A stretch of DNA of 64,000 nt from the NCBI RefSeq assembly GCF_947503045.1, contig NZ_CANNCF010000002.1:1023501-1087500 (forward strand). Reading direction: 5' to 3'. This DNA comes from an uncultured Tateyamaria sp. (GTDB taxonomy: Bacteria > Pseudomonadota > Alphaproteobacteria > Rhodobacterales > Rhodobacteraceae). A program made the position numbers and the translations under genes. Under the pieces are notes generated by a model. That model saw only the letters and a program-made list of their open reading frames with translations, had not been told where the DNA came from and did not search any database. The number at the start of each line of letters is the position of its first letter. Position 1 is the first letter of the stretch. Of this stretch, positions 17,517-27,947 are shown piece after piece.

Positions 17517-19028
17517 ATGGCACCCCCCAAACCCGTCGTTCTGTGCATTCTGGATGGCTGGGGCCTGCGAGAAGAGACGACCGGCAATGCGCCTGCGCTT
17601 GCCAACACGCCGACCTATGATGACATCATGGCGGCCTGCCCGAACGCGACCCTGATCACCCACGGCCCGGATGTCGGTCTGCCCCGTGGCCAGATGGGCA
17701 ATTCCGAAGTCGGCCACACCAATATCGGCGCAGGCCGGGTGGTGGCGATGGACCTCGGCCAGATTGATCTGGCGATCGAGGATGGCAGCTTTTTCCACAA
17801 CGAACGGCTGACGGACTGGATCGCTGCCATCAAGGCGGCAGGCGGGCGGGCGCATCTGATGGGCGTGATCTCGGACGGCGGGGTGCACGGGCACCTCACC
17901 CACATGGTCGCGGCGGCCAAGGCCTGCACGGATGCGGGTCTGAACGTGCTGATCCACGCGATCACCGACGGGCGCGACGTGGCCCCGAAATCCGCGCTCG
18001 ACTACCTCGCAACCCTCAATGACGCGCTGCCCAAGGGCGCGCGTATCGTCACCGTCACGGGCCGCTATTTCGCGATGGACCGGGACAACCGCTGGGACCG
18101 GGTCGAAACCGCCTTTGCCGCCATGGCCCGCGCCGACGGCACCATCAGGGAAAGCGCACAGGTCGCGATCGAGGCAGCCTATGCCAATGAAAAAACAGAT
18201 GAATTCATCCCGGCCACGGTGATGGATGGCTACAAGGGGGCCAAGGACGGGGATGGCCTGTTCTGCCTCAACTTCCGCGCGGACCGGGCCCGCGAGATCA
18301 TGGCGGCCCTTGGCGATCCGGGCTTTGACGCGTTTGACCCTGAGGGGCGCCCCGATTGGGCAGGCCTCCTGGGCATGGCCGATTATTCCGAAGCGCACAG
18401 CGTCTACATGACAACCGTCTATCCCAAGCCCGAGATCGTGAACACGCTGGGCGCATGGGTTGCCAAGGCCGGCCTGCGCCAGTTCCGGCTGGCCGAAACG
18501 GAAAAATACCCGCACGTCACCTTTTTCCTCAACGGCGGTGAAGAGAAACCCGAAACCGGCGAAGAGCGGGCCATGCCCAAATCCCCCAATGTGGCGACCT
18601 ATGATCTGCAGCCCGAGATGTCCTCAGTCGAAGTCACCGACCGGTTCATCGAGGCCATCGAGGCGGGTTATGATCTGATCGTGGTGAACTACGCCAACCC
18701 CGACATGGTCGGGCATACCGGTGATCTGGACGCAGCCATCGCCGCCTGCGAGGCGGTGGATCAGGGGCTGGCCCGCGTCCTGCCCGTGCTCAAGGCGGCG
18801 GGCGGGGCGATGATCCTGACAGCGGATCACGGCAATTGCGAAGTGATGATCGACCCCGATACCGGTGCACCGCACACGGCCCACACAACCAACCTTGTCC
18901 CGGTGGCACTGATCGGGGCCGAGGGTGAGTTGAATGCCGGACGTCTGGCGGATCTGGCGCCAACGCTCTTGCAGCTAATGGGGCTGGATCAACCCGAAGA
19001 GATGACAGGACAAAGCCTGATTGCATGA
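17517..19028 (+). CDS. gpmI: 2,3-bisphosphoglycerate-independent phosphoglycerate mutase
   Basis: 503 residues, normal for iPGM. The protein starts with PVVLCILDGWGLRE, carrying the first metal-binding Asp. The phosphoserine nucleophile is in GQMGNSEVGHTNIGAGR, and VISDGGVHGHLTH, AITDGRDVAPKSA, VTGRYFAMDRDNRW and the C-terminal metal sites NYANPDMVGHTGD and LTADHGNCEVM are all present. It interconverts 3- and 2-phosphoglycerate in glycolysis/gluconeogenesis. Its stop overlaps the envC start by 4 bp, and ctpA follows, a gene order that recurs in alphaproteobacteria. Confidence 0.98.
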   Translation: MAPPKPVVLCILDGWGLREETTGNAPALANTPTYDDIMAACPNATLITHGPDVGLPRGQMGNSEVGHTNIGAGRVVAMDLGQIDLAIEDGSFFHNERLTDWIAAIKAAGGRAHLMGVISDGGVHGHLTHMVAAAKACTDAGLNVLIHAITDGRDVAPKSALDYLATLNDALPKGARIVTVTGRYFAMDRDNRWDRVETAFAAMARADGTIRESAQVAIEAAYANEKTDEFIPATVMDGYKGAKDGDGLFCLNFRADRAREIMAALGDPGFDAFDPEGRPDWAGLLGMADYSEAHSVYMTTVYPKPEIVNTLGAWVAKAGLRQFRLAETEKYPHVTFFLNGGEEKPETGEERAMPKSPNVATYDLQPEMSSVEVTDRFIEAIEAGYDLIVVNYANPDMVGHTGDLDAAIAACEAVDQGLARVLPVLKAAGGAMILTADHGNCEVMIDPDTGAPHTAHTTNLVPVALIGAEGELNAGRLADLAPTLLQLMGLDQPEEMTGQSLIA

Positions 19029-20158
19029 GACGCCTCGCTGTTCTTGCCCTTTGCCTGCTGGCACATCCCGCATCCGCCCAGGACGATGCGGGCGATCTGG
19101 CACGCGCTGCCGGTCAACTGCTGGAAACCGCGTCCATCCAACTGGACGAGGCCAAAAGCGCCCGCGACCGGGTGCGCGCCCTGACCCAGACCGTTCAGGC
19201 CTACGAGGCCGGGTTGTCGGCGATGCGCGCAGGCCTGCGCAGGGCCTCGATCCGCGAGGCACAACTGCGCGGCCAACTCGAATCCCGCGACGCCGAAATC
19301 GCGCAATTGCTGGCCGTGCTGCAAACCCTGACCCCCGGAGAGGCGCCCACCGCTTTCCTGCATCCGGACGGGCCAAACGGAACTGCACGGGCCGGGATGC
19401 TGCTGGCCGAACTCACCCCGGCGCTGAACCAGCGGGCCGAACGGTTGCGCAGCGATCTCGGTGACGTCGAAGGCTTGCGCCTGCTGCAGGAACAGGCCGC
19501 GCAGCAACTGCAATTGGGCCTCAGCGAAGTGCAGTCCGCCCGGGCGGAACTCAATCAGGCGATGGCCAACCGCACCGACCTGCCGCAGCGCTTTACGCAG
19601 GACCCGGTGCGCACCGCGATCCTGATCGACTCGTCCGAGACGCTCGATGCGTTTTCCAGCGGGCTTGCCGAGATTGCAGCGGATGACGCGGGCTGGTCTC
19701 CGCCGGATATCGAGGATCAGATCGGATCCCTGCCGCTGCCGGTGCGCGGGCTTGTCCTGCGCCGCGCGGGTGAACCGGATGCCGCGGGCGTCACGCGCCC
19801 GGGCATTCTGCTGGCCACACGGCCCGGCGCCTTGGTCACCGCACCGACAGCGGCCACGTTGCGCTATGTGGGACCACTCCTTGATTTCGGATCGGTGACG
19901 ATTCTCGAACCGCGCCCCAGCACGCTGCTTGTGCTGGCGGGCATGGGCGTCAGCTACGGCGAGGCGGGTCAAATCATCGCAGCAGGCACCCCTTTGGGCC
20001 TGATGAGCGGCCTTCCTGAGCAAGACGATGCAGATGCGTTGTCAACTCGTGGTGAAGGGGGTGGCGCTGACCGCTCGGAAACGCTCTATATAGAAGTTAG
20101 ACAAGATGACGTGCCTTTGGACCCGCAAACATGGTTCAGCATTGACAAGGATGGGTAA
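19025..20158 (+). CDS. envC: Murein hydrolase activator EnvC family protein
   Basis: 377 residues. Signal peptide MRRLAVLALCLLAHPASAQ, then a long helical coiled-coil region (about 30-200, rich in A/E/Q/R/L heptads), then a degenerate LytM/M23 domain: RPSTLLVLAGMGVSYGEAGQ and a C-terminal LYIEVRQDDVPLDPQTWF. The usual L-H-F-E-L-R motif reads L-Y-I-E-V-R, so the last zinc-ligand His is missing. As for E. coli EnvC, it should activate an amidase at the division septum rather than cut peptidoglycan itself. It lies between gpmI (4-bp overlap) and ctpA (6-bp gap). Confidence 0.9.
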   Translation: MRRLAVLALCLLAHPASAQDDAGDLARAAGQLLETASIQLDEAKSARDRVRALTQTVQAYEAGLSAMRAGLRRASIREAQLRGQLESRDAEIAQLLAVLQTLTPGEAPTAFLHPDGPNGTARAGMLLAELTPALNQRAERLRSDLGDVEGLRLLQEQAAQQLQLGLSEVQSARAELNQAMANRTDLPQRFTQDPVRTAILIDSSETLDAFSSGLAEIAADDAGWSPPDIEDQIGSLPLPVRGLVLRRAGEPDAAGVTRPGILLATRPGALVTAPTAATLRYVGPLLDFGSVTILEPRPSTLLVLAGMGVSYGEAGQIIAAGTPLGLMSGLPEQDDADALSTRGEGGGADRSETLYIEVRQDDVPLDPQTWFSIDKDG

Positions 20159-20164
20159 ACGGGA

Positions 20165-21505
20165 ATGAAAAAATTCGTTATGGCCGCGCTGGGCGGTACA
20201 TTGGCGGGGGCTATCGCTACGACGCAGATCGCTGGCCCTTTGCTGGCGCAAGAAAGCAAGTCCAACGCAAGCGTCTATGAACAGCTTGACCTGTTCGGTG
20301 ACATCTTTGAGCGCATTCGCAGCCAATATGTCGAAGACGTCGAACCCGGCGAACTGATCGAGGCGGCCATTGACGGCATGCTCACCTCGCTCGATCCACA
20401 TTCCAGCTATCTGTCCCCCGACGATGCGGCAGCGATGCAGGTCCAGACGCGCGGTGAATTCGGCGGTCTTGGCATCGAAGTGACCCAGGAAGAAGGGTTC
20501 ATCAAGGTTGTGTCCCCCATCGACGGCACGCCAGCGGCCGAGGCCGGGATCGAGGCGGGCGACTTCATCACCCATGTGGATGGTGAATCGATGCTTGGCT
20601 TTTCCCTCGACGAGGCCGTCGACCGCATGCGCGGGCCGGTGGGTTCCGAAATCATCATCACCGTGGTGCGCGAGGGCGAGGTCGAACCGTTCGACGTGCC
20701 GATTGTGCGCGACACCATCGAGCTTCAAGCAGTGCGTGCCCGCACCCAGGGCGAGACCGTGGTGCTGCGCATCACGACTTTCAACGACAAGACGACGCCA
20801 AACCTGATCTCCAAACTCGAAGAAGAGGTCGAAAACCTCGGCGGAATGGACAATGTCGACGGCTTTGTCCTCGATCTGCGCAACAACCCCGGCGGTCTGT
20901 TGACACAAGCCATCCGCGTCTCCGACGCCTTCCTCGAAAAGGGCGAAATCGTATCCACCCGTGGCCGCAAGCCCGAAGATGGCGACCGCTTCAACGCCAC
21001 GCCGGGTGATCTGGCGATGGGCAAACCGATTGTGGTGCTGATCAACGGTGGCTCTGCCTCGGCTTCTGAAATCGTCGCCGGTGCCCTGCAGGATCATCGC
21101 CGCGCGATTGTCGTCGGCACCAAAAGTTTTGGCAAAGGGTCCGTGCAGACCGTCATGCCGCTGCGCGGTGAAGGCGCGATGCGCCTGACCACAGCGCGCT
21201 ATTACACGCCCTCGGGCCGCTCGATCCAGTCGCTGGGTGTCAGCCCGAACATCGTGGTGGAACAGCCGCGCCGCACGCCCAACACCGGCGAAGAGGACGA
21301 GCCCGCAAGTGCTGTCGGCCAACGCTCCGAAGCGGACCTGCGCGGCAGCCTGAACAACGACTCGCTCAGCGATGACGAGATCCGCCAGATCGAAGAGGAC
21401 CGCGCCAAGGCCGAAGCCGCCGCCGCCCTGCGCGAAGAGGACTATCAGCTGGCCTATGCCATCGACATCCTCAAGGGGCTGAACGCCCTCGGTCCGGAAA
21501 ACTAA
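20165..21505 (+). CDS. ctpA: Carboxy-terminal processing protease CtpA (S41 family)
   Basis: 446 residues. An N-terminal signal peptide (MKKFVMAALGGTLAGAIATT, cleavage expected before about residue 30) precedes a helical lead YEQLDLFGDIFERIRSQYVE, a PDZ domain (GGLGIEVTQEEGFIKVVSPI, about 100-175) and the S41 protease domain. The catalytic Ser is in GGSASASEIVAGAL and the Lys in GTKSFGKGSVQT. Periplasmic processing protease. A positively acting EnvC-like neighbour is the usual context. The C-terminal tail is acidic and glutamate-rich. A strong bidirectional hairpin follows the stop. Confidence 0.97.
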   Translation: MKKFVMAALGGTLAGAIATTQIAGPLLAQESKSNASVYEQLDLFGDIFERIRSQYVEDVEPGELIEAAIDGMLTSLDPHSSYLSPDDAAAMQVQTRGEFGGLGIEVTQEEGFIKVVSPIDGTPAAEAGIEAGDFITHVDGESMLGFSLDEAVDRMRGPVGSEIIITVVREGEVEPFDVPIVRDTIELQAVRARTQGETVVLRITTFNDKTTPNLISKLEEEVENLGGMDNVDGFVLDLRNNPGGLLTQAIRVSDAFLEKGEIVSTRGRKPEDGDRFNATPGDLAMGKPIVVLINGGSASASEIVAGALQDHRRAIVVGTKSFGKGSVQTVMPLRGEGAMRLTTARYYTPSGRSIQSLGVSPNIVVEQPRRTPNTGEEDEPASAVGQRSEADLRGSLNNDSLSDDEIRQIEEDRAKAEAAAALREEDYQLAYAIDILKGLNALGPEN

Positions 21506-21516
21506 GACAGATATCA

Positions 21517-21544
21517 GGGCGCGTTCCGTCGCCGGGACGCGCCC
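21517..21544. terminator. Bidirectional hairpin terminator between ctpA and the convergent dehydratase operon
   Basis: GGGCGCGTTCC-GTCGCC-GGGACGCGCCC forms an 11-bp stem (one T-G pair) with a 6-nt loop, 11 bp after the ctpA stop and 3 bp from the stop of the minus-strand racemase-family gene. It is followed by ATTT on the plus side. The position between convergent genes supports a shared terminator. Confidence 0.65.
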
Positions 21545-21547
21545 GAT

Positions 21548-22636
21548 TTACAGCGTGACTTCGTGCGGGGTCAGTTGTCCCCAGTCAAATTCCACCCCGA
21601 TCCCCGGCACATCCGGCGCAACCGCCATGTGGTCGCGGATGACCAGCGGTCGCTTGGTACAGCGATCAATGGGAAAGCTGTGCACTTCGAGCCATCCGCC
21701 GTGGGGTTGCGAAGACACCAGCGACACGTGCAGCTCCTGCATCCCATGGCTGCACACCGGCACGCCCGCCTCGGCGGCCATCTTGGCGACCTGCAACCAG
21801 CCCGTAATCCCGAGGCAGTTGGAGGCATCAGGCTGGATGAAATCCACATGCGGCATCGCACGAGCAAATTCGTGCATCGTGTGCAGGTTTTCGCCTTGGC
21901 TTACGGGCACACCCGTGGCCGCGCGGATCTTGGCATAGTCCTCAAACGCATCCGGCAGGATCGGTTCCTCGAACCACGTGATGTCATAGGGTTTGAAGGC
22001 GCGGGCCATGGCGATGGCCTGATCGACCGTCATGGAATAATTGGCATCCACCATAAACGTCACATCCGGGCCAATCAGCGCACGCACCGCCGCGATGCGC
22101 TCCACATCCTCGGCTTGGGTAGGTTGCCCGATTTTGATCTTGACCGCGTTATGGCCGCGCTCCAGATAGCCCCGCACGCTGTCCAGCAGCTTGGGCAGAT
22201 CAAAGCCCAGATCGATCCCGCCCGCATAGGCGCGACAGCAGTCTGATGCAGCGCCCGCAGCGTGCAACAGCGACTGCCCAGCCCCTTTCAGCCGCGCATC
22301 CCACAGTGCGATATCGACCGCCGACAGGGCAAAGCTGAGGATGCCGCCCCGGCCCACATAATGCATATGCCAGTCCATCGCCTCGGTCAGGGCTTCGACG
22401 TTCTCGGCATCCTGCCCGATCAGGAACGGGGCCAGATCATGGGTGATCATCGCCGCCGTCGCATGCCCGCCGCGCCCACCATTATAGGTATAACCGGTGC
22501 CCGTGCGCCCATCCAACAGGGTCACAGTCGCCGTCACCAGATGAAAGTGAAAGTGGTCGCCATGCCTGGCGTCCACCAACACTTCATCCAGAGGCACCTC
22601 GAACAGGCGCGCCGTGACGGCCGTGATGTCAGCCAT
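21548..22636 (-). CDS. Mandelate racemase/muconate lactonizing enzyme family protein (sugar acid dehydratase-like)
   Basis: 362 residues, enolase superfamily. The active-site layout is that of the mandelate-racemase subgroup: KIKIGQP (K-x-K, second Lys as base), metal ligands MVDANYS (Asp), WFEEPI (Glu) and SQGENL (Glu), then the Asp of FIQPDASNC and the His of CSHGMQELH as the His/Asp dyad. Such enzymes dehydrate or racemise acid sugars. It is last in a five-gene minus operon with an IlvD-type dehydratase, an SDR and an FAH hydrolase, so a sugar-acid substrate is likely. Its start overlaps the upstream dehydrogenase by 8 bp. Confidence 0.9.
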   Translation of the reverse strand: MADITAVTARLFEVPLDEVLVDARHGDHFHFHLVTATVTLLDGRTGTGYTYNGGRGGHATAAMITHDLAPFLIGQDAENVEALTEAMDWHMHYVGRGGILSFALSAVDIALWDARLKGAGQSLLHAAGAASDCCRAYAGGIDLGFDLPKLLDSVRGYLERGHNAVKIKIGQPTQAEDVERIAAVRALIGPDVTFMVDANYSMTVDQAIAMARAFKPYDITWFEEPILPDAFEDYAKIRAATGVPVSQGENLHTMHEFARAMPHVDFIQPDASNCLGITGWLQVAKMAAEAGVPVCSHGMQELHVSLVSSQPHGGWLEVHSFPIDRCTKRPLVIRDHMAVAPDVPGIGVEFDWGQLTPHEVTL

Positions 22637-23564
22637 TCAGATGCGCCGTTTCCGGGACTGGCGTATGCACCTTGCCGGTCTGCAAATGAGCAATCAGGTT
22701 GTCCACCACCAGCGCGCCCATGGCGGCACGGGTTTCATGGGTGGCCGAGCCCACATGGGGCAACAGCACGACATTGGACATGGATTTGAGGGCCTCCGGT
22801 ATCTTCGGCTCCGCCTCGAACACATCCAGCGCGGCATAACCCAACCGCCCATCCTGCAGGGCCTGCACCATGGCCGCTTCATCCACGACAGACCCGCGCG
22901 AGACGTTGATCAACGTGCCTTCAGGCCCCAGCGCATTCATCACCTCTGCATTGACGATCCGGTGGGTCGACGGGCCACCCGGCGTGATGCAGATCAGCAC
23001 CTCCACCGCCGATGCCATCTCGGTCAGACTGGCATGGTAGGTGTAAGGCACATCCTTCTTGGTACGGGTGTGGTAGTGGATGTCGGCGTTGAACGCCTCC
23101 AGCTTGTCGGCAATCGCCTGCCCGATCCGCCCCAGCCCAAGGATGCCGACGCGGCGATTGTCCGCACTCCGCGACAGCGGCGCCCCACCCTGTTCCCAGC
23201 GACCCGAACGGGCATGGGCCTCGTCCGCGAGGAAATTGCGAAAGCTGGCGAGCATCAGCAGGATGGTGGTGCTGGCGACCTCGGCGTTCAGCACATCGGG
23301 GGTGTGGGTGACCAGAATACCGCGCTCGGCGGCCGCCTTGGTGTCGATGGCGTCATAGCCGACACCATAGCAACTGACCATTTTCAGGTTAGGACAGGCG
23401 GCCATCACATCAGCAGGCACACCATCATGGCCGTTGGTGGCGATATGGGTGATCGCTTCGGCGGGGTAAGCGCTTTCGCTCAGCTTGTGGATTGTGAAAT
23501 GCTCGGCCAGACGGTCGCGCATGGTGTTCCCGTTAAGAGGACCGATTTGCAAAAGATCAGGCAT
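22629..23564 (-). CDS. D-isomer-specific 2-hydroxyacid dehydrogenase
   Basis: 311 residues. The NAD-binding motif is [15 protein letters not shown] (about 148-162). The catalytic triad is visible as Arg in [15 protein letters not shown], Glu in the acidic stretch after [11 protein letters not shown], and His in [14 protein letters not shown]. It resembles hydroxypyruvate/glyoxylate reductases (GhrB-like), which reduce short 2-oxo acids formed in sugar-acid breakdown. It overlaps both neighbours by 8 bp in the same operon. Confidence 0.9.
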   Translation of the reverse strand: MPDLLQIGPLNGNTMRDRLAEHFTIHKLSESAYPAEAITHIATNGHDGVPADVMAACPNLKMVSCYGVGYDAIDTKAAAERGILVTHTPDVLNAEVASTTILLMLASFRNFLADEAHARSGRWEQGGAPLSRSADNRRVGILGLGRIGQAIADKLEAFNADIHYHTRTKKDVPYTYHASLTEMASAVEVLICITPGGPSTHRIVNAEVMNALGPEGTLINVSRGSVVDEAAMVQALQDGRLGYAALDVFEAEPKIPEALKSMSNVVLLPHVGSATHETRAAMGALVVDNLIAHLQTGKVHTPVPETAHLNG

Positions 23565-24399
23565 CCATCTTCACTTCCTGGCGCTGGCGGCCCAACCCCT
23601 CGATTTCCACCTCCATCACATCGCCCACAGACAAATAAGTCGGCGGCTTCATCCCCATACCCACGCCAGGAGGCGTCCCGGTGGTGATGACGTCACCGGG
23701 ATGCAGGGTCATCAGACCGCTCAGATGTTCGATGATTTCAGCGACGGTAAAGATCATGGTCGCGGTGGTGCCCGTCTGCATCCGATTGCCATTCACGTCC
23801 AGAGACATGGCGAGGTTTTGCGGGTCAGGCACCTCATCACGGGTCACAAGATACGGACCCGTAGGGCCAAAGGTGTCGCAGGATTTGCCCTTGGTCCACT
23901 GACCCGTCAGCTGGGTCTGGAAATGCCGCTCGGACACGTCATTGACCACGCAATAGCCCGCCACATAATCCAGCGCGTCTTCTTTGGGGACGTATTTGGC
24001 CGCTTTGCCGATAACGACGCCCAGCTCGACCTCCCAATCGGTGTGGGTCGATCCGCGCGGCATCACGACGTCATCAAACGCACCGACAACCGCCGAATTG
24101 GCCTTGAAAAACAGGATCGGGTGTTCGGGAATGGCCGCTCCGGTTTCGGCAGCATGATCCGAATAGTTCAGACCAATGCACAGAAATTTGCCGAAATGAC
24201 CGACGCAAGGGCCAAGGCGCGGGTTGCCCTCGACCGCCGGAAGGGTCGTTGGATCAATGCTGCGCAGCCGGTCCAGCATGTCGTCATCCAATGTGTCGCC
24301 GGTCACGTCGTCGATCACGCCGGACAGGTCGCGCAGGGTCTCACCATCCATCAGGCCTGGCCGTTCACTGCCTGCCTCCCCAAATCTCACGAGCTTCAT
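23557..24399 (-). CDS. Fumarylacetoacetate hydrolase family protein (2,4-diketo-sugar-acid hydrolase-like)
   Basis: 280 residues, the usual FAHD length. Metal- and substrate-site motifs are CIGLNYSDHAAE, ILFFKANSAVVG, DWEVELGVVIGK (Glu ligands), YCVVNDVSER and GDVITTGTPPGVGMGMKPP. In non-phosphorylative L-fucose/L-arabinose-type routes, FAH proteins hydrolyse the 2,4-diketo-3-deoxy acid made by an SDR. An SDR of that type lies two genes upstream in the same operon, so this is the most probable role. The exact sugar is not determined. Confidence 0.9.
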   Translation of the reverse strand: MKLVRFGEAGSERPGLMDGETLRDLSGVIDDVTGDTLDDDMLDRLRSIDPTTLPAVEGNPRLGPCVGHFGKFLCIGLNYSDHAAETGAAIPEHPILFFKANSAVVGAFDDVVMPRGSTHTDWEVELGVVIGKAAKYVPKEDALDYVAGYCVVNDVSERHFQTQLTGQWTKGKSCDTFGPTGPYLVTRDEVPDPQNLAMSLDVNGNRMQTGTTATMIFTVAEIIEHLSGLMTLHPGDVITTGTPPGVGMGMKPPTYLSVGDVMEVEIEGLGRQRQEVKMDA

Positions 24400-24412
24400 G
24401 TCTCTTGCCTTT

Positions 24413-26212
24413 CTAGTGATTGTCGCGCGGCATGTGGCGCCGCGAAATGTCCTGATATTCGGTCGACCCGCGCAGGGTCATGCCCTCGTCAAAGCGGCCG
24501 ACACGGTCGCGGAAAATCTCCTGCCAGGGGCTTTGGTTCTCGGGCACAGGATATCCGCCTGCGGCCAAGATCGCCTCGGCGCGGGCCTTGAGAACCGTGT
24601 CCTCGACCAGCATGTCCGCCGTGCATTTGCGCAGATCAATGCGCACCATATCGCCGTTTTCCAGCAGCGCGAGGCCCCCGCCATCTGCCGCCTCGGGCGA
24701 GGCGTTCAGGATCGACGGGCTGCCGGAGGTGCCCGATTGCCGCCCGTCACCCACGCAAGGCAGCGCGTTGATCCCCTGTTTCAGCAGGTAAGACGGCGGG
24801 CGCATGTTCACCACTTCGGCGCCGCCGGGATAGCCCTTGGGCCCCGCACCGCGCATGAACAGGATGCAGCTGTCGTCGATATTTTCTGCCGGATCGTCGA
24901 TGCGATGGTGGAAATCCTCGGGCCCGTCAAACACCACGGCGCGCCCTTCAAAGGCGTCCGGGTCATCCGGGTTGGACAGATAACGCGCGCGGAAGGCGTC
25001 GGAAATCACCGAGGTTTTCATGATCGCGCTGTCAAACAGGTTGCCGGTAAGGTTGATAAAGCCCGCGTGCTCTTTCAGCGGCTCCGAGACGGGACGGATG
25101 ACCTTGGTGTCCGCACTGCGCACATCACCACAGTTCTCGCGCATCGTCTTGCCATTGGCGGTGATCGCGTCCGGATGGGGCAGCAGGTCAGCGGCGATCA
25201 GCTCGCCGATGACGGCAGGCACGCCGCCCGCATGCTGGTAATCCTCGCCCAGATATTCGCCCGCGGGCTGCAGATTGACCAGCAGCGGCACATGGTGGCC
25301 AACCTGTTGCCAGTCATCATTGCTCAGCGGCACGCCAAGGTGCTTGGCCACGCCATTCAGGTGGATCGGCGCATTGGTCGACCCGCCAATGGCAGAGTTG
25401 ATGACAATCGTGTTTTCAAAGGCTTCGCGGGTCATGATGTCGGATGGACGCAGGTCTTCCCACACCATATCGACAATGCGGCGCCCGGTTTCATAGGCCA
25501 TCTGGCCCCGCTCGCGATAGGGCGCCGGGATCGCGGCGGCCCCCGGCATCTGCATGCCCAAGGCCTCGGCCAGCGAGTTCATCGTGGTTGCCGTGCCCAT
25601 CGTGTTGCAATACCCAACGGAGGGGGCGGAGGACGCGACAAGCTCCATGAACCCGTCATCGTCAATCTCGCCCGCGGCCAGCATCTCGCGCGCTTTCCAC
25701 ACGATGGTGCCCGACCCGGTGCGCTCGCCGCGGAACCAGCCGTTCAGCATCGGACCAACCGACAGGGCGACAGCGGGGATGTTCACAGTGGCGGCGGCCA
25801 TCAAAAGGGCAGGCGTGGTCTTGTCACAGCCGATGTTCAGCACCACGCCGTCCAGCGGATAGCCAAACAGCGTCTCGACCAGCGACAGATAGGCCAGATT
25901 GCGGTCCAGCATGGCGGTCGGGCGCTTGCCCGTCTCCTGAATCGGATGCACCGGCACTTCGATGCACGTCCCGCCAGCGGCGATGATCCCATCGCGCACC
26001 CGCTTGGACAGCTCAAGGTGGTGGCGGTTGCAGGGCGACAGGTCGCTGCCCGTCTGCGCAATCCCGATGATCGGCTTGCCCGACTGCAATTCCGCCCGCG
26101 TCAGCCCGTAATTCAGATACCGCTCAAGGTAGAGGGCCGTCATTTCCGGATTGTCCGGGTTCATGAACCATTTGCGCGACCGTAAGTCTTCGATACCGAT
26201 TTTCTTTGTCAT
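24413..26212 (-). CDS. IlvD/Edd family dehydratase (aldonate dehydratase-like)
   Basis: 599 residues. The iron-sulfur cluster and substrate motifs of the IlvD/Edd family are present: [73 protein letters not shown] and [18 protein letters not shown]. The start [11 protein letters not shown] resembles L-arabonate/D-xylonate dehydratases rather than biosynthetic IlvD. It would convert an aldonate to a 2-keto-3-deoxy acid for the neighbouring SDR. Its start overlaps the SDR stop by 4 bp. Confidence 0.92.
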   Translation of the reverse strand: MTKKIGIEDLRSRKWFMNPDNPEMTALYLERYLNYGLTRAELQSGKPIIGIAQTGSDLSPCNRHHLELSKRVRDGIIAAGGTCIEVPVHPIQETGKRPTAMLDRNLAYLSLVETLFGYPLDGVVLNIGCDKTTPALLMAAATVNIPAVALSVGPMLNGWFRGERTGSGTIVWKAREMLAAGEIDDDGFMELVASSAPSVGYCNTMGTATTMNSLAEALGMQMPGAAAIPAPYRERGQMAYETGRRIVDMVWEDLRPSDIMTREAFENTIVINSAIGGSTNAPIHLNGVAKHLGVPLSNDDWQQVGHHVPLLVNLQPAGEYLGEDYQHAGGVPAVIGELIAADLLPHPDAITANGKTMRENCGDVRSADTKVIRPVSEPLKEHAGFINLTGNLFDSAIMKTSVISDAFRARYLSNPDDPDAFEGRAVVFDGPEDFHHRIDDPAENIDDSCILFMRGAGPKGYPGGAEVVNMRPPSYLLKQGINALPCVGDGRQSGTSGSPSILNASPEAADGGGLALLENGDMVRIDLRKCTADMLVEDTVLKARAEAILAAGGYPVPENQSPWQEIFRDRVGRFDEGMTLRGSTEYQDISRRHMPRDNH

Positions 26213-26952
26213 TGGCCTGACCAGCCTCCGTCGATGATATGGGGATGTCCTGTGGTGAACCCGCTGTCGTCGCTGGCAAGATAGACCACCAGCGCGGCGA
26301 TCTCCTCTGCCGTGGCGACCCGGCCCATGGGCTGGCGGGATACAAATTGGGTGAGGGCCGCGTCATAGCTGCCCAGCTCTTCACCCAGGGCCTTGACGCG
26401 ATCATGCCAGCTGGGGCTTTCGACCGTGCCGGGGCAGATGCAATTGCAGCGGATGCCCTGCTTGATGAAATCGAGCGCGACGGATTTGGTCATGCCGATC
26501 ACCGCCGCCTTGGTGGTGCCATAGATGAACCGGTTGGGCGCGCCGATCACGGACGAACAGGCCGATGACATGTTGATGATCGACCCATTGCCGCGCTCGA
26601 CCATACCCGGCAGGGCGGCCCGGATCGTGCGCAGCATCGAGCGGACATTGAGATCAAAGGCAAAGTCCCATTCGGCATCCGTCGCATCCAGCACCGTGCC
26701 GTGATGGACAAAGCCCGCGCAGTTGAACAAAACATCGGGCTGCGCACGGGCCACGCCCTCGGCCACACTGGCGTCATCCAGTGCATTGAGCACAAAGGTT
26801 TCGACACCATCCGGCATGCCCGCCAACAGGTCTGCATTCACGTCCGTGGCAAAGACCTGCGCGCCCTCTGCGGCCATCGCAAGGGCGCTTGCGCGACCAA
26901 TGCCCTGGCCTGCTGCTGTCACAAGTGCACGCTTTCCGTCCAAACGGCCCAT
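26209..26952 (-). CDS. SDR family oxidoreductase, similar to 2-keto-3-deoxy-L-fuconate dehydrogenase
   Basis: 247 residues, classical SDR. The NAD(P)-binding motif is [14 protein letters not shown], the NNAG equivalent is [11 protein letters not shown], the catalytic Ser is in [10 protein letters not shown], and the Y-G-T-T-K pair (YxxxK) is intact. The C-terminus [20 protein letters not shown] is typical. It resembles the SDRs that oxidise 2-keto-3-deoxy-L-fuconate-type acids to 2,4-diketo acids for an FAH hydrolase, and such a hydrolase is in this operon. It is first in the minus operon. The roughly 116-bp gap to the divergent gene at 27069 should hold both promoters. Confidence 0.9.
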   Translation of the reverse strand: MGRLDGKRALVTAAGQGIGRASALAMAAEGAQVFATDVNADLLAGMPDGVETFVLNALDDASVAEGVARAQPDVLFNCAGFVHHGTVLDATDAEWDFAFDLNVRSMLRTIRAALPGMVERGNGSIINMSSACSSVIGAPNRFIYGTTKAAVIGMTKSVALDFIKQGIRCNCICPGTVESPSWHDRVKALGEELGSYDAALTQFVSRQPMGRVATAEEIAALVVYLASDDSGFTTGHPHIIDGGWSGQ

Positions 26953-27068
26953 AGTCTCCCCCCATTCTCATCAGGTGTTGCGCATCGCCAAAGGCTGCGT
27001 TTTGGTGGGACCGTAGGATAAGCCGTTCGCGTTGACCAGACGTCACGGCAAAATGGGGAGTATGAGGG

Positions 27069-27947
27069 ATGGCAACGCAAAAGGTGGCCCTGCTGGGCAC
27101 CGGGCTGATGGGCTTTCCGATGGCGCGAAATCTGGCACAGGCGGGCATGGATGTGACGGTCTGGAACCGGACACGGGCCAAGGCCGAACCGCTGGCCGCG
27201 TACGGCGCGCGGGTGGTCGACACAACAACCGAGGCGGTCACCGGGGCGGATGTCATCATCACGATGATGAGCGACGGACCAACGGTTCTGGCCGTCATCG
27301 ACGACGTCAAACCGGCGCTGAGCGAAGGCGCGCTCTGGATCGACATGTCCTCGGCCAAGCCGGGCGAGGCACGGGCGCAACGCGATGACCTCGCATCCTT
27401 CGGCGTGGCCCATATCGACGCCCCTGTATCGGGCGGAACCAAAGGGGCCGAGGCTGCGGCCCTTGCCATTATGGTGGGCGGAGCGGCGGATGACGTGGCC
27501 CGCGCAGAACCCGTGCTCAAGGCGATGGGCCGCCCTGTGCATGTGGGTCCCTCCGGCACCGGCCAGCTCTCTAAGCTGTGCAACCAGACCATCGTGGCCG
27601 TCACCATCGGCGCCGTGGCCGAGGCGATGCTGCTCGCTCAGGAAGGGGGGGCCGACCCCGCCGCCCTGCGCGCCGCCCTCAAGGGGGGCTTTGCCGACAG
27701 CACCATCCTGCAACAACACGGCGAACGCATGACGACCGGAAATTTCGAACCTGGCGGACTCTCGAAATTCCAGCTCAAGGATCTCGACAATGTGCTGGTC
27801 GAGGCCGAATCAGTGAACCTGCAATTGCCGATGACCCAAGGGGTGCGCGACCGTTTTGCCCATTTCGTTGAAAACATGGACGGGGCGGACCGCGATCATT
27901 CCGGCCTCTACCTCGAACTGCGCGCGCGCAACGGGATGGACACATGA
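27069..27947 (+). CDS. NAD(P)-dependent beta-hydroxyacid dehydrogenase (GarR/3-hydroxyisobutyrate dehydrogenase family)
   Basis: 292 residues. The Rossmann motif is LLGTGLMGFPMARNLAQAG near the N-terminus, the substrate motif is IDAPVSGGTKGAEAAAL, and the catalytic Lys lies in the SKLCNQTIVAVT helix. Predicted to reduce tartronate semialdehyde or oxidise a related 3-hydroxyacid. It is divergent from the sugar-acid operon and overlaps the next gene by 4 bp, so the two enzymes likely act in one pathway, possibly on C4 tetronates given the DenD-like partner. Confidence 0.9.
   Translation: MATQKVALLGTGLMGFPMARNLAQAGMDVTVWNRTRAKAEPLAAYGARVVDTTTEAVTGADVIITMMSDGPTVLAVIDDVKPALSEGALWIDMSSAKPGEARAQRDDLASFGVAHIDAPVSGGTKGAEAAALAIMVGGAADDVARAEPVLKAMGRPVHVGPSGTGQLSKLCNQTIVAVTIGAVAEAMLLAQEGGADPAALRAALKGGFADSTILQQHGERMTTGNFEPGGLSKFQLKDLDNVLVEAESVNLQLPMTQGVRDRFAHFVENMDGADRDHSGLYLELRARNGMDT

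Noticed and set aside
21506-21550. Missing rppH gene after ctpA
   Set aside because: In relatives a nudix hydrolase often follows ctpA; here a terminator and a convergent gene follow. It may lie elsewhere, so absence within the window is not a finding.
24224-26185. Plus-strand frame of 653 codons
   Set aside because: Shadow of the IlvD/Edd dehydratase, whose catalytic motifs are intact on the minus strand.
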